From Bermanella sp041589295 (GTDB lineage Bacteria > Pseudomonadota > Gammaproteobacteria > Pseudomonadales > Oceanobacteraceae): DNA of 13,145 nt. Positions 7,318-13,145 of this stretch are shown here, in pieces (position 1 is the stretch's first letter; the number at the start of each line of letters is the position of its first letter). Made by a program: the position numbers and the translations under genes. Under the pieces are notes generated by a model. It searched no databases. It saw nothing but the letters and a program-made list of their open reading frames with translations, and was not told the DNA's origin. The stretch is from assembly GCA_041589295.1 (NCBI GenBank), contig JBFHVZ010000110.1, forward strand, positions 1 through 13,145. Direction: 5' to 3'.

Positions 7318-8493
7318 ATGTCCCTGCTCAAATCGGACCCGCCTGCGCGGGCCATTTCTCAATCTGCCTTAACGTCCGACGAACTCGCTTACCTTTGTTT
7401 GGCTATGACGCCCGAACTGGGACCCAAAGCCTTTCAAGGGATTTTGCAAAGCCCGTATTCCGTCCAAGAGGTGTTCGACCTTGATGAAGAGGCTCTCAAG
7501 TCTTTAGGTCTACGCGGCAAAGCCATCGAAAACTTACAACACTACGCCCCTAAACACCTACACCCTAAAGTCGAAGCCACCTTGGATTGGGTTGAACAAA
7601 GCCCACGTAATCATTTGCTGCTATACGGCCAAACCGCTTATCCAGAACAGCTAACACACATTGGCGCACCGCCGCCCATGTTGTTGGTGAAGGGGCAGCT
7701 CAGTGCATTACAGCAGCATCAAATCGCCATCGTCGGCAGTCGGCACCCAACCGCAGCAGGTAAACAGCAAGCGTTTGAATTTGCTGCCGAGCTGGCGGAT
7801 GCAGGTTTGGTTGTGACCAGTGGCTTAGCAAAAGGCGTGGATGCCGCCGCCCATCAAGGTGCGTTGAGTGTACAAGGCAGCACCTTGGCAGTGTTGGGCA
7901 CAGGGCTCAACGAAATCTATCCTAAGGCTCATCAGGCATTGGCCGAAGCCATTGTGGAAAAGGGCGCTTTGATCAGTGAATTTCCGTTAGACACCAAAGC
8001 CTTTCAGGGAAACTTCCCACGTCGAAATCGCATAGTGAGCGGGCTTAGTTTAGGCACTTTGGTGGTGGAAGCCGCGCTAAAAAGTGGTTCGCTGATCACC
8101 GCCCGTCAGGCACTGGAACAAAACCGAGAGGTGTTTGCCATTCCGGGCCCCATCAATAACCCACAAAAAACGGGCTGTCATTTTCTTATACGTGAAGGGG
8201 CAACCCTGATCGAATCCCCAGAGCAAATCCTGCAGGCGCTGACGGATGTTGTGAACTATCAAAAAGCCATCACGTTAACCGCAGCTGATATTCACTCAGC
8301 CAAACAAGCGCGCCCCCATAGTGACGACCCGCAACAGTCGCAGTTATTAAAAGCACTGGACTATGAAGGGGCAAGCGTGGATACGCTGGTCTCGCGCAGC
8401 GGTTTAGATGCTGCCAGCGTGGCAGGGCTGCTTATGCTGTTCGAGTTGCAAGGCTGGGTATCCCACGCCGACGGTGAATACTCACTTTGCTGA
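7318..8493 (+). CDS. dprA: DNA-processing protein DprA (Smf)
   Basis: Binds incoming single-stranded DNA during natural transformation and loads RecA. The 391 residues contain an N-terminal helical (SAM/HhH-like) region to about 95. The extended Rossmann fold spans about 100-305, with IAIVGSRHPT (136-145), SGLAKGVDAAAHQGAL (168-183), FPRRNRIVSGLS (233-244) and IPGP (275-278). A C-terminal winged-helix segment (DprA_WH) runs from about 340 to the end. The ATG is chosen because AGGA (7307-7310) lies 7 bases upstream; a second AAGGA directly abuts the ATG. Presence of dprA does not prove competence, since many non-transformable species keep it. The neighbouring TsaP-like gene is consistent with pilus-mediated DNA uptake. 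Confidence 0.96.
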   Translation: MSLLKSDPPARAISQSALTSDELAYLCLAMTPELGPKAFQGILQSPYSVQEVFDLDEEALKSLGLRGKAIENLQHYAPKHLHPKVEATLDWVEQSPRNHLLLYGQTAYPEQLTHIGAPPPMLLVKGQLSALQQHQIAIVGSRHPTAAGKQQAFEFAAELADAGLVVTSGLAKGVDAAAHQGALSVQGSTLAVLGTGLNEIYPKAHQALAEAIVEKGALISEFPLDTKAFQGNFPRRNRIVSGLSLGTLVVEAALKSGSLITARQALEQNREVFAIPGPINNPQKTGCHFLIREGATLIESPEQILQALTDVVNYQKAITLTAADIHSAKQARPHSDDPQQSQLLKALDYEGASVDTLVSRSGLDAASVAGLLMLFELQGWVSHADGEYSLC

Positions 8494-8522
8494 TTATCAT
8501 GCTTGTATGTCGCTGATTTAAT
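8494..8522 (+). promoter_or_regulatory. Predicted sigma70 promoter for tsaC
   Basis: TTATCA (8494-8499, 4 of 6 to consensus) is followed after exactly 17 bases by TTTAAT (8517-8522, 5 of 6). It begins at the base after the dprA stop codon. It would start transcription near 8529, about 85 bases before tsaC. Confidence 0.4.
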
Positions 8523-8558
8523 GCGCAAGGCACAAGGCTTGCTTTGTCCATCTTGCGC
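8523..8558 (+). other. Stem-loop in the dprA-tsaC gap
   Basis: GCGCAAG (8523-8529) pairs perfectly with CTTGCGC (8552-8558). Inside, ACAA (8532-8535) pairs with TTGT (8544-8547), continued by a G-U and a G-C pair around a small loop. There is no T tract. It lies at the predicted transcription start of tsaC, so it could be a 5' leader structure or a 3' end structure for dprA. Confidence 0.45.
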
Positions 8559-8613
8559 CGCGCCGCCTGCTCAAGTAACGTGCGCCTTCTTATTCAGTGA
8601 ATGTTGAGAGCAA

Positions 8614-9198
8614 ATGGCAACGGTTTCAGAGTTCCCAATGCTTTGGTCCTTAATTCAAGCAAATCATGTATTACAGGCCGGAGGCGTTATTGCCTACCCG
8701 ACTGAAGCGGTTTGGGGCTTGGGTTGCGACCCATATAACGAAGCAGCGCTAGATCGCATTTTACAAATCAAGCAGCGCGACATGGCCAAAGGCTTGTTGT
8801 TGGTGGCCAGTGACATTGCGCAAATTGAATATTTGTTGGGTGGTGTTACCGACGAACAGCGCGCGAAAATGGCCGCCAGTTGGCAAGCAGGACAGCGCCC
8901 CACCACTTGGTTGGTACCACATCGGGGATTAGTGCCCAGTTTGGTACATGGCCGTTTTGATACGGTGGCAGTGCGCGTCAGTCAACACAAAGGCATACAG
9001 GCCTTATGCAATCAGTTTGGTGGACCCATAGTCTCGACCTCGGCTAACTTTTCAGGCCATCCGGCGGCGACAAACCCGCTGCAGGTGCGCAAATTTTTAG
9101 GGGCGCATTTAGATTTTATTGTGGCCGGCGAGCTGGGTGGTGCGGCCAAACCCAGTCGAATTATTGATGCCGTGACCGATCGCGTGATTCGCGACTAA
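8614..9198 (+). CDS. tsaC: L-threonylcarbamoyladenylate synthase TsaC (YrdC/Sua5 family)
   Basis: Makes threonylcarbamoyl-AMP from threonine, bicarbonate and ATP, the first step of the t6A37 modification of ANN-reading tRNAs. The 194 residues match the short TsaC type (190 in E. coli) and lack the extra C-terminal Sua5 domain. Diagnostic residues are present: the AYPTEAVWGLGCDP segment at 27-40, the KxR motif KQR at 53-55 and STSAN at 141-145. ATG 8614 has only a modest GAGAG upstream; the next in-frame ATG is at residue 9. The last codons form a small terminator hairpin. hemF follows directly, whereas Pseudomonas has qor between them. Confidence 0.95.
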   Translation: MATVSEFPMLWSLIQANHVLQAGGVIAYPTEAVWGLGCDPYNEAALDRILQIKQRDMAKGLLLVASDIAQIEYLLGGVTDEQRAKMAASWQAGQRPTTWLVPHRGLVPSLVHGRFDTVAVRVSQHKGIQALCNQFGGPIVSTSANFSGHPAATNPLQVRKFLGAHLDFIVAGELGGAAKPSRIIDAVTDRVIRD

Positions 9199-9210
9199 TT
9201 TTTATTTTTT
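9180..9210 (+). terminator. Short intrinsic terminator overlapping the tsaC stop codon
   Basis: TCGCG (9180-9184) pairs with CGCGA (9190-9194) around TGATT. After CTAA comes a T tract of five T, one A and six T (9199-9210). The stem is made from the final tsaC codons and the stop is TAA at 9196-9198. The stem is only 5 bp, so termination may be partial. It would separate tsaC from hemF transcription. Confidence 0.5.
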
Positions 9211-9232
9211 GAGTAAAGCGTAAAACAGCCTT

Positions 9233-10132
9233 ATGGATATTTCTGCGGTAAAAAAATACTTACTCGCGTTACAAGACGATATTTGTGAACAACTGGCGGC
9301 AGAAGATGGCGGCGCCACCTTCACCGAAGAAAACTGGGATCGCGAACAAGGCGGTGGTGGTCGCACCCGCGTACTGGCCGATGGCGCAGTCATCGAAAAG
9401 GGCGGCGTAAACTTTAGCCATGTATTTGGTGACCAATTGCCTGCCTCGGCCACGGCGAACCGCCCCGAACTGGCTGGCCGCTCGTTTCAGGCCATGGGTG
9501 TGAGTCTAGTGATTCACCCTAAAAATCCGTATGTGCCGACCTCTCACGCCAACGTGCGTTTTTTCGTGGCTGAAAAAGAAGGCGAAGAACCCGTATGGTG
9601 GTTTGGCGGTGGTTTCGACTTAACGCCGTATTATGGTTTTGAAGAAGACGTGCGCTTCTGGCATCAAACCGCCAAAGACGCTTGCTCTCCATTCGGTGAC
9701 GGCGTGTATGAAAAATACAAAAATTGGTGTGATGATTACTTCCACCTAAAACACCGTAACGAACCGCGCGGCGTGGGCGGTTTGTTCTTCGATGATTTAA
9801 ACGAAGGCGGTTTTGAAGAAAGCTTCAAGTTTATGCAAGCGGTGGGTGATCATTACGTTAAAGCCTATCGTCCAATTATGGCCAAACGCAAAAACACCGA
9901 ATACGGCGAACGTGAACGCAAATTCCAATGCTACCGTCGCGGCCGTTACGTGGAATTCAATTTGGTGTTCGACCGCGGCACCATCTTCGGTTTGCAAACC
10001 GGTGGTCGTACCGAATCCATTCTGATGTCGCTACCGCCTATCGTGCATTGGGACTACAACTGGCAGCCAGAAGCAGGCACACCCGAAGCCAAGCTCTACA
10101 CCGACTTCTTAGTGAAGAAGGATTGGGTATAA
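9233..10132 (+). CDS. hemF: Oxygen-dependent coproporphyrinogen III oxidase
   Basis: Oxidatively decarboxylates coproporphyrinogen III to protoporphyrinogen IX in haem synthesis, using O2; cytoplasmic. The 299 residues equal the E. coli length. Conserved blocks are present: GGGGRTRVLADG near 40-51, HPKNPYVPTSHANVRFF (95-111), WWFGGGFDLTPYYG (122-135), HRNEPRGVGGLFFDD (174-188) and the C-terminal YVEFNLVFDRGTIFGLQTGG (239-258). The four histidines that match the conserved metal/active-site set are His95, His105, His144 and His174. The ribosome binding site is weak and the leader is T-rich, downstream of the tsaC terminator. The stop codon is two bases before the aroE ATG, so the two are probably co-translated. 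Confidence 0.97.
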   Translation: MDISAVKKYLLALQDDICEQLAAEDGGATFTEENWDREQGGGGRTRVLADGAVIEKGGVNFSHVFGDQLPASATANRPELAGRSFQAMGVSLVIHPKNPYVPTSHANVRFFVAEKEGEEPVWWFGGGFDLTPYYGFEEDVRFWHQTAKDACSPFGDGVYEKYKNWCDDYFHLKHRNEPRGVGGLFFDDLNEGGFEESFKFMQAVGDHYVKAYRPIMAKRKNTEYGERERKFQCYRRGRYVEFNLVFDRGTIFGLQTGGRTESILMSLPPIVHWDYNWQPEAGTPEAKLYTDFLVKKDWV

Positions 10133-10134
10133 CC

Positions 10135-10968
10135 ATGGCCAGTACCGATTTATACGCGGTGATGGGCAACCCCATTAACCACAGCAAAAGCCCGCAGATT
10201 CATACCCAGTTTGCCGAGCAAACCAAGCAGGACTTGGTGTACAGCGCTATGTTGGTTCCGGTGGATGGCTTTAACTCAGCGGTGCGCGATTTTTTCAAAG
10301 GCAGCGGCCGTGGCCTCAATATTACCGTGCCGTTTAAAGAAGATGCGTTTGCGTATGTCGATCAACTGAGCGAACGTGCGCAAACCGCCAAAGCGGTGAA
10401 TACGTTAATACGCCAAGCCGACGGTACCGTGTTGGGCGACAACACGGACGGTGCTGGCATCGTGCGTGATCTTACCGTGAACCTAAAAGTGACGTTAAAA
10501 GGGCGTCGCGTTTTGATTCTTGGTGCAGGCGGTGCGGTGCGTGGTGTTTTAAAACCCGTGTTAGACGAACAACCTACCGAAGTGGTGATAGCCAATCGTA
10601 CCTTCGAAAAAGCCCAAGCGCTGGCGGATGATTTTGCTCAGTTTGGCTCAGTCAGTGCCCAGCGATTTGAAGACTTAAGCGACAGCTTTGATGTCATCAT
10701 CAATGGCACCAGCGCCAGCTTGCAAGGCGACTTGCCACCGATTTCTGCTCAGGTGATCGGGCCTCACACTCAGGTGTACGACATGATGTACGGCAAAGAG
10801 CCGACACCGTTTATGCAATGGGCCAAAGAGCATGGCGCAGCGGCCGCTTTTGATGGCTTAGGCATGTTGGTGGAGCAAGCAGCAGAAAGCTTCTTTTTAT
10901 GGCGCGGTGTTCGCCCCGATAGTGTGGCCGTTTTAAATACATTACGGGCGCGTTTAATGGCGCAGTGA
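10135..10968 (+). CDS. aroE: Shikimate dehydrogenase (NADP+)
   Basis: Reduces 3-dehydroshikimate to shikimate in aromatic amino acid synthesis. The 277 residues are close to E. coli AroE (272). The shikimate-binding SKS lies in NPINHSKSP (12-20). Catalytic Lys68 is in NITVPFK (62-68) and Asp105 in NTDGAG (103-108). The NADP loop is GAGGAVRG at 130-137, with NRT at 154-156 as the NADP-specificity motif, and GLGMLVEQAA is near the C-terminus. I start it at ATG 10135: the family N-terminus (LYAVMGNPI) follows at once and AAGGA (10118-10122) lies upstream inside hemF. The frame is open further upstream but only as overlap with hemF. A strong hairpin follows the gene. Confidence 0.96.
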   Translation: MASTDLYAVMGNPINHSKSPQIHTQFAEQTKQDLVYSAMLVPVDGFNSAVRDFFKGSGRGLNITVPFKEDAFAYVDQLSERAQTAKAVNTLIRQADGTVLGDNTDGAGIVRDLTVNLKVTLKGRRVLILGAGGAVRGVLKPVLDEQPTEVVIANRTFEKAQALADDFAQFGSVSAQRFEDLSDSFDVIINGTSASLQGDLPPISAQVIGPHTQVYDMMYGKEPTPFMQWAKEHGAAAAFDGLGMLVEQAAESFFLWRGVRPDSVAVLNTLRARLMAQ

Positions 10969-10997
10969 GTTCGTCTTGTGAGATAGCACAGCGCTCC

Positions 10998-11039
10998 CAA
11001 ACGACAAAGCCCCAGCAAGTGCTGGGGCTTTGTCGTTTG
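10998..11039. terminator. 19-bp stem-loop between convergent aroE and the small hypothetical gene
   Basis: Bases 10998-11016 pair perfectly with 11021-11039 around the loop AAGT. The core is AAAGCCCCAGC/GCTGGGGCTTT. There is no long T tract on either side, only TTTT about 7 bases after the plus-strand stem. It sits between converging genes and probably serves both, as a terminator or 3'-end stabiliser. Confidence 0.8.
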
Positions 11040-11071
11040 AGCCACTTTTGAGCCACTTTTGAGCCACTTTT
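11039..11071. repeat. Three perfect tandem copies of an 11-bp unit GAGCCACTTTT
   Basis: Units lie at 11039-11049, 11050-11060 and 11061-11071 and are identical. The first base is also the last base of the terminator stem. The period of 11 is close to one helical turn. No gene covers the repeat. Function is unknown; it may have grown by slippage next to the hairpin. Confidence 0.9.
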
Positions 11072-11096
11072 GGGCTACTAAGGACAATCTAAACCG

Positions 11097-11303
11097 TTAA
11101 AGGTCATCCCAATCGTATTCGTCTATCTCCAGACGTTTACGCTCTAGGTGGGCTTCAATGGCTCGACGTGCAATCAGTTTATTGCTGGCTTCGCTGTGTT
11201 TTTTAACCACCACGTTGCCATTTTCATCGAAGTTTACGAGGTCTTCTGTTTCCAGAGGCATTTCAACTGTAGTGTCTTGTATGACTTGAGCAGTAGTTCC
11301 CAT
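11097..11303 (-). CDS. Small conserved hypothetical protein (possibly PA3496 family)
   Basis: A 68-residue soluble protein with no signal peptide or membrane segment. The N-terminal half is acidic (TVEMPLETEDLVNFDENGN), the middle is basic and helical (KLIARRAIEAHLERKRLE), and it ends in the acidic, aromatic tail DEYDWDDL. The RRAIExHLExKRL pattern with an acidic tail resembles, from memory, the PA3496 family of small gammaproteobacterial proteins, whose function is not established. It is a real gene rather than a chance frame: AAGGGA (11315-11310) is 6 bases before the ATG, and it fills the space between the terminator and hexR. It is transcribed in the same direction as hexR, 166 bases downstream of it. 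Confidence 0.7.
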   Translation of the reverse strand: MGTTAQVIQDTTVEMPLETEDLVNFDENGNVVVKKHSEASNKLIARRAIEAHLERKRLEIDEYDWDDL

Positions 11304-11309
11304 GATATG

Positions 11310-11381
11310 TCCCTTTGCGTGCTAATCACGTCCGTTTACTCAGCACTATTTTTATTGTTATTGGTGAAGATAGGATGACAA
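11310..11381 (-). promoter_or_regulatory. Candidate promoter and ribosome binding site of the 68-residue gene
   Basis: On the minus strand TTGTCA (11381-11376, 5 of 6 to the -35 consensus) is followed after 16 bases by AACAAT (11359-11354, 4 of 6). The AAGGGA ribosome binding site (11315-11310) is strong. The promoter call is tentative in this AT-rich stretch. The remaining gap to hexR (11382-11469) shows only a weak, bulged stem and no clear terminator. Confidence 0.3.
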
Positions 11382-11469
11382 TAATGGCTTTTCGAGGCAA
11401 TGGACTATGTAAGCCAAATTTGTAGGAAAGCTGCCCTGTTAGGCGCAGAAAACCGACTTGGGGACGGTG

Positions 11470-12333
11470 TTAGTTATCTGGGTGTTCCTGAATGCGTAAT
11501 TCGCTGATGCTTTCTTTTACGCGAATCAGGTGCTCGTCAAATTCTGGCCCTTTGCGCTGCGCGACACCAACCGCCAATGTATCAATCACGATCAAGTGTG
11601 CGATGCGTGAGGTCATGGGGGTGAAAATGTCCGTGTCTTCTGTGATTTGAATATGAATGGGTAAGTCGGCCAGCTCACTGACGGGGGTATTGGGCGGAGC
11701 AAGGCTAATGACTTTTGCGCCTTGCTCTTGGGCTTTTTCCATAGAATGCAGCAAGTCTTTGGTGCGACCACTTTGGCTGATAGCAATGACCACGTCGGTT
11801 TTCGACAAGGTCACCGCCGACATGCTTTGCATGTGCGGGTCACTGTAAGCCACGGTGGCAAACTGCAAACGAAAGAACTTATGCATGGCGTCCATGGCCA
11901 CGGCGCCACTGGCACCAAAGCCATAAAACTCCACGCGATTGGCTTTACTCAGTGCACTCACTGCTGCAGCTATTTGTTGTGGGTCCATGTGATCGCGCAC
12001 ATTGACGATCTGATTAACGCTGGTGTCGAAAATCTTTTTCAGAATATCCGCTGCCGTATCGTCTTCGGCAATGGAAAACTGCCCCATGCTGTGGTGGGCA
12101 ACGTTGGCTTGCGCAAGGCGCACTTTAAATTCTTGAAAGCCGTTTAAATTCAGCGCGCGACAAAATCGTACTATGGTGGGCTCACTGACTTGGGCTTCCT
12201 GTGCAAGGTCAACAATGCGCATGTGCACCACAGCTTGACGATGCTTTAACACATATTCGGCAACCTTAACTTCGGACTTACGCATGGCTGGCATGGCCAG
12301 CTGAATTTGGCGTAGAAACGTGTTGGTCGGCAC
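11470..12333 (-). CDS. hexR: HexR-like transcriptional regulator (RpiR family, HTH plus SIS domain)
   Basis: Likely cytoplasmic repressor/activator of central carbon genes; HexR proteins respond to 2-keto-3-deoxy-6-phosphogluconate. The 287 residues contain an N-terminal RpiR helix-turn-helix, with recognition region about 41-61 (VDLAQEAQVSEPTIVRFCRA), and a SIS sugar-phosphate domain from about 130 to 255. Ser142 (GFGASGAV) and Ser186 (AISQSGRT) align with the two ligand serines of Pseudomonas HexR, with the same 44-residue spacing. The stretch TEDTDIFTPMTSRIAHL also matches HexR closely. The start is GTG with GGAG 5 bases upstream. It is not next to zwf, pgl or edd here, so the exact target set is uncertain; another RpiR-type sugar-phosphate regulator remains possible. 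Confidence 0.8.
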   Translation of the reverse strand: MPTNTFLRQIQLAMPAMRKSEVKVAEYVLKHRQAVVHMRIVDLAQEAQVSEPTIVRFCRALNLNGFQEFKVRLAQANVAHHSMGQFSIAEDDTAADILKKIFDTSVNQIVNVRDHMDPQQIAAAVSALSKANRVEFYGFGASGAVAMDAMHKFFRLQFATVAYSDPHMQSMSAVTLSKTDVVIAISQSGRTKDLLHSMEKAQEQGAKVISLAPPNTPVSELADLPIHIQITEDTDIFTPMTSRIAHLIVIDTLAVGVAQRKGPEFDEHLIRVKESISELRIQEHPDN

Positions 12334-12342
12334 CCAGGCTCC
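12334..12342 (-). promoter_or_regulatory. Ribosome binding site fixing the GTG start of hexR
   Basis: GGAG (12342-12339 on the minus strand) stands 5 bases before GTG (12333-12331). The first in-frame ATG is at residue 14 and would trim the conserved N-terminal helix. Confidence 0.65.
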
Positions 12343-12371
12343 AGAGTAGCGGCGTCAGTTAAAGGAGCCGC

Positions 12372-12399
12372 AGTATACCAGAGGCTTCTCCCGCGTCAT
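12372..12399 (-). promoter_or_regulatory. Extended -10 promoter of hexR
   Basis: On the minus strand TGGTATACT (12380-12372) is an extended -10 (TGn plus TATACT, 5 of 6). ATGACG (12399-12394, 4 of 6) lies 16 bases upstream as a -35. Transcription would start near 12365, giving a leader of about 30 bases. No TGTAAT/ATTACA HexR operator is visible, so autoregulation is not supported by the sequence. Confidence 0.55.
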
Positions 12400-12456
12400 C
12401 ATCTGGCTTGTCGCCAAAGTGTGTGCGCCCAAAGCACTGTGATAAACTCCGCCGCC

Positions 12457-13145
12457 ATGGATGTGACTGAAATTCTCGACGGGTTAAACCCGCAACAACG
12501 TGAGGCCGTGGCAGCGCCACTGTGCCACCAATTGGTTCTGGCCGGTGCCGGCAGCGGGAAGACCCGCGTCTTGGTGCATCGTATTGCTTGGCTTATGCAA
12601 ACCGAGCACATCAGCCCAGGCTCAATATTGGCCGTGACCTTTACCAACAAAGCCGCGAAAGAAATGCGTCACCGCGTGGAGCACTTGGTGGGCATTAACC
12701 CAAGGCACATGTGGATCGGCACCTTTCACGGCTTAGCCCATCGCTTGCTGCGCACCCATTGGCGTGAAGCCAACTTGCCGGAAAATTTCCAAGTCATGGA
12801 CAACGATGATCAGCTGCGTTTGATTAAGCGAGTGATTCGCGGCTTAAACATCGACGAAAACACGTTCCAGCCCCGTCAGGCCCAGTGGTACATCAACCAA
12901 CAAAAAGACGAAGGTCTGCGCCCCAGTCACATACAGCCCATGCACGACCAATGGGCGCAAACCATGCTCAGCATTTACGACGCCTACGAAGAAGCGTGTC
13001 AGCGTGGCGGCATGGTGGACTTTGCCGAGCTATTACTGCGCGCCCACGAATTGTGGCTCAACCAACCTTCTGTGTTGCAACAATACCAGCAGCGTTTTCG
13101 TTACATTTTGGTGGACGAGTTTCAAGACACCAACAGCATTCAATA
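12457..13145 (+). CDS. uvrD: DNA helicase II UvrD (N-terminal part, cut by window edge)
   Basis: ATP-driven 3'-5' helicase of superfamily 1 used in nucleotide excision and mismatch repair. Only the first 229 residues of an expected ~720 are in the window, and the frame is open to the edge. Visible are the Q-motif region LNPQQREAV (10-18), Walker A AGAGSGKT (29-36), motif Ia TFTNKAA (61-67), GTFHG (88-92) and Walker B VDEFQDTN (219-226). The N-terminus MDVTEILDGLNPQQREAVAAP closely follows E. coli UvrD, so this ATG is preferred over the in-frame GTG at 12439. Rep or PcrA are alternatives, but the MDV start favours UvrD. No clear Shine-Dalgarno sequence or LexA box (CTG-N10-CAG) is seen upstream. 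It is divergent from hexR. Confidence 0.95.
   Translation, partial: MDVTEILDGLNPQQREAVAAPLCHQLVLAGAGSGKTRVLVHRIAWLMQTEHISPGSILAVTFTNKAAKEMRHRVEHLVGINPRHMWIGTFHGLAHRLLRTHWREANLPENFQVMDNDDQLRLIKRVIRGLNIDENTFQPRQAQWYINQQKDEGLRPSHIQPMHDQWAQTMLSIYDAYEEACQRGGMVDFAELLLRAHELWLNQPSVLQQYQQRFRYILVDEFQDTNSIQ

Noticed and set aside
9928..10134. Upstream extension of the aroE frame into hemF
   Set aside because: The added residues overlap hemF in another frame and resemble no AroE. The family N-terminus begins right after ATG 10135.
10770..11087. 105-codon minus-strand frame across the aroE end, terminator and 11-bp repeat
   Set aside because: It overlaps conserved AroE sequence and runs through the hairpin and tandem repeat. 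It has no plausible start signal.
11722..12147. 141-codon open frame on the plus strand opposite hexR
   Set aside because: It is fully antisense to a clear HexR-like gene, is His-rich and low in recognisable motifs, and has no ribosome binding site. It is a codon-bias shadow.
12334..12456. LexA box or HexR operator in the hexR-uvrD gap
   Set aside because: I found no CTG-N10-CAG and no TGTAAT/ATTACA palindrome, so neither SOS control of uvrD nor hexR autoregulation is supported here.
12399..12650. 83-codon minus-strand frame over the uvrD start
   Set aside because: It is antisense to Walker A and the conserved UvrD N-terminus.

Overview
This is an ordinary chromosomal window from a gammaproteobacterium, most likely a marine member of the Oceanospirillales/Pseudomonadales side of the class. 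The gene order trkA-rsmB-fmt-def divergent from LysM protein-dprA-tsaC-(hemF)-aroE is, from memory, the same arrangement found near the origin in Pseudomonas (PA0016 to PA0025). A qor gene sits between tsaC and hemF in Pseudomonas and is absent here. The genus cannot be fixed from the sequence alone.

Layout. Bases 1-118 are a perfect heptanucleotide tandem repeat that runs off the left edge and ends inside the stop codon of trkH. Bases 118-6032 form a minus-strand cluster, transcribed right to left: def, fmt, rsmB, trkA, trkH. fmt/rsmB abut exactly and trkA/trkH overlap by one base. A 214-base gap between rsmB and trkA holds two islands of nested inverted repeats. A divergent promoter region (6033-6206) separates def from a plus-strand series: a TsaP-like LysM protein, dprA, tsaC, hemF and aroE. 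A predicted promoter and hairpin precede tsaC, and a short intrinsic terminator overlaps the tsaC stop. A 19-bp stem-loop (10998-11039) follows aroE, with a threefold 11-bp tandem repeat starting at its last base. On the minus strand come a 68-residue acidic protein of unknown function and a HexR/RpiR-family regulator with a GTG start. uvrD is divergent from hexR and is cut by the right edge.

How the genes fit together. fmt and def add and remove the N-formyl group of initiator methionine. rsmB methylates 16S rRNA and tsaC makes the precursor of tRNA t6A. These four are translation functions. trkA/trkH form the Trk potassium uptake system. The LysM protein probably anchors the type IV pilus secretin, and dprA handles incoming single-stranded DNA, so this pair fits natural transformation. 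hemF (haem) and aroE (shikimate) are biosynthetic. hexR is a carbon-metabolism regulator and uvrD a repair helicase.

I see no mobile element, defence system, CRISPR array, tRNA or rRNA. Every coding sequence is intact except uvrD. The unexplained material is all non-coding: the heptamer array, the rsmB-trkA inverted repeats, several intergenic hairpins and the 11-bp repeat. No stretch over 300 bases lacks a gene.
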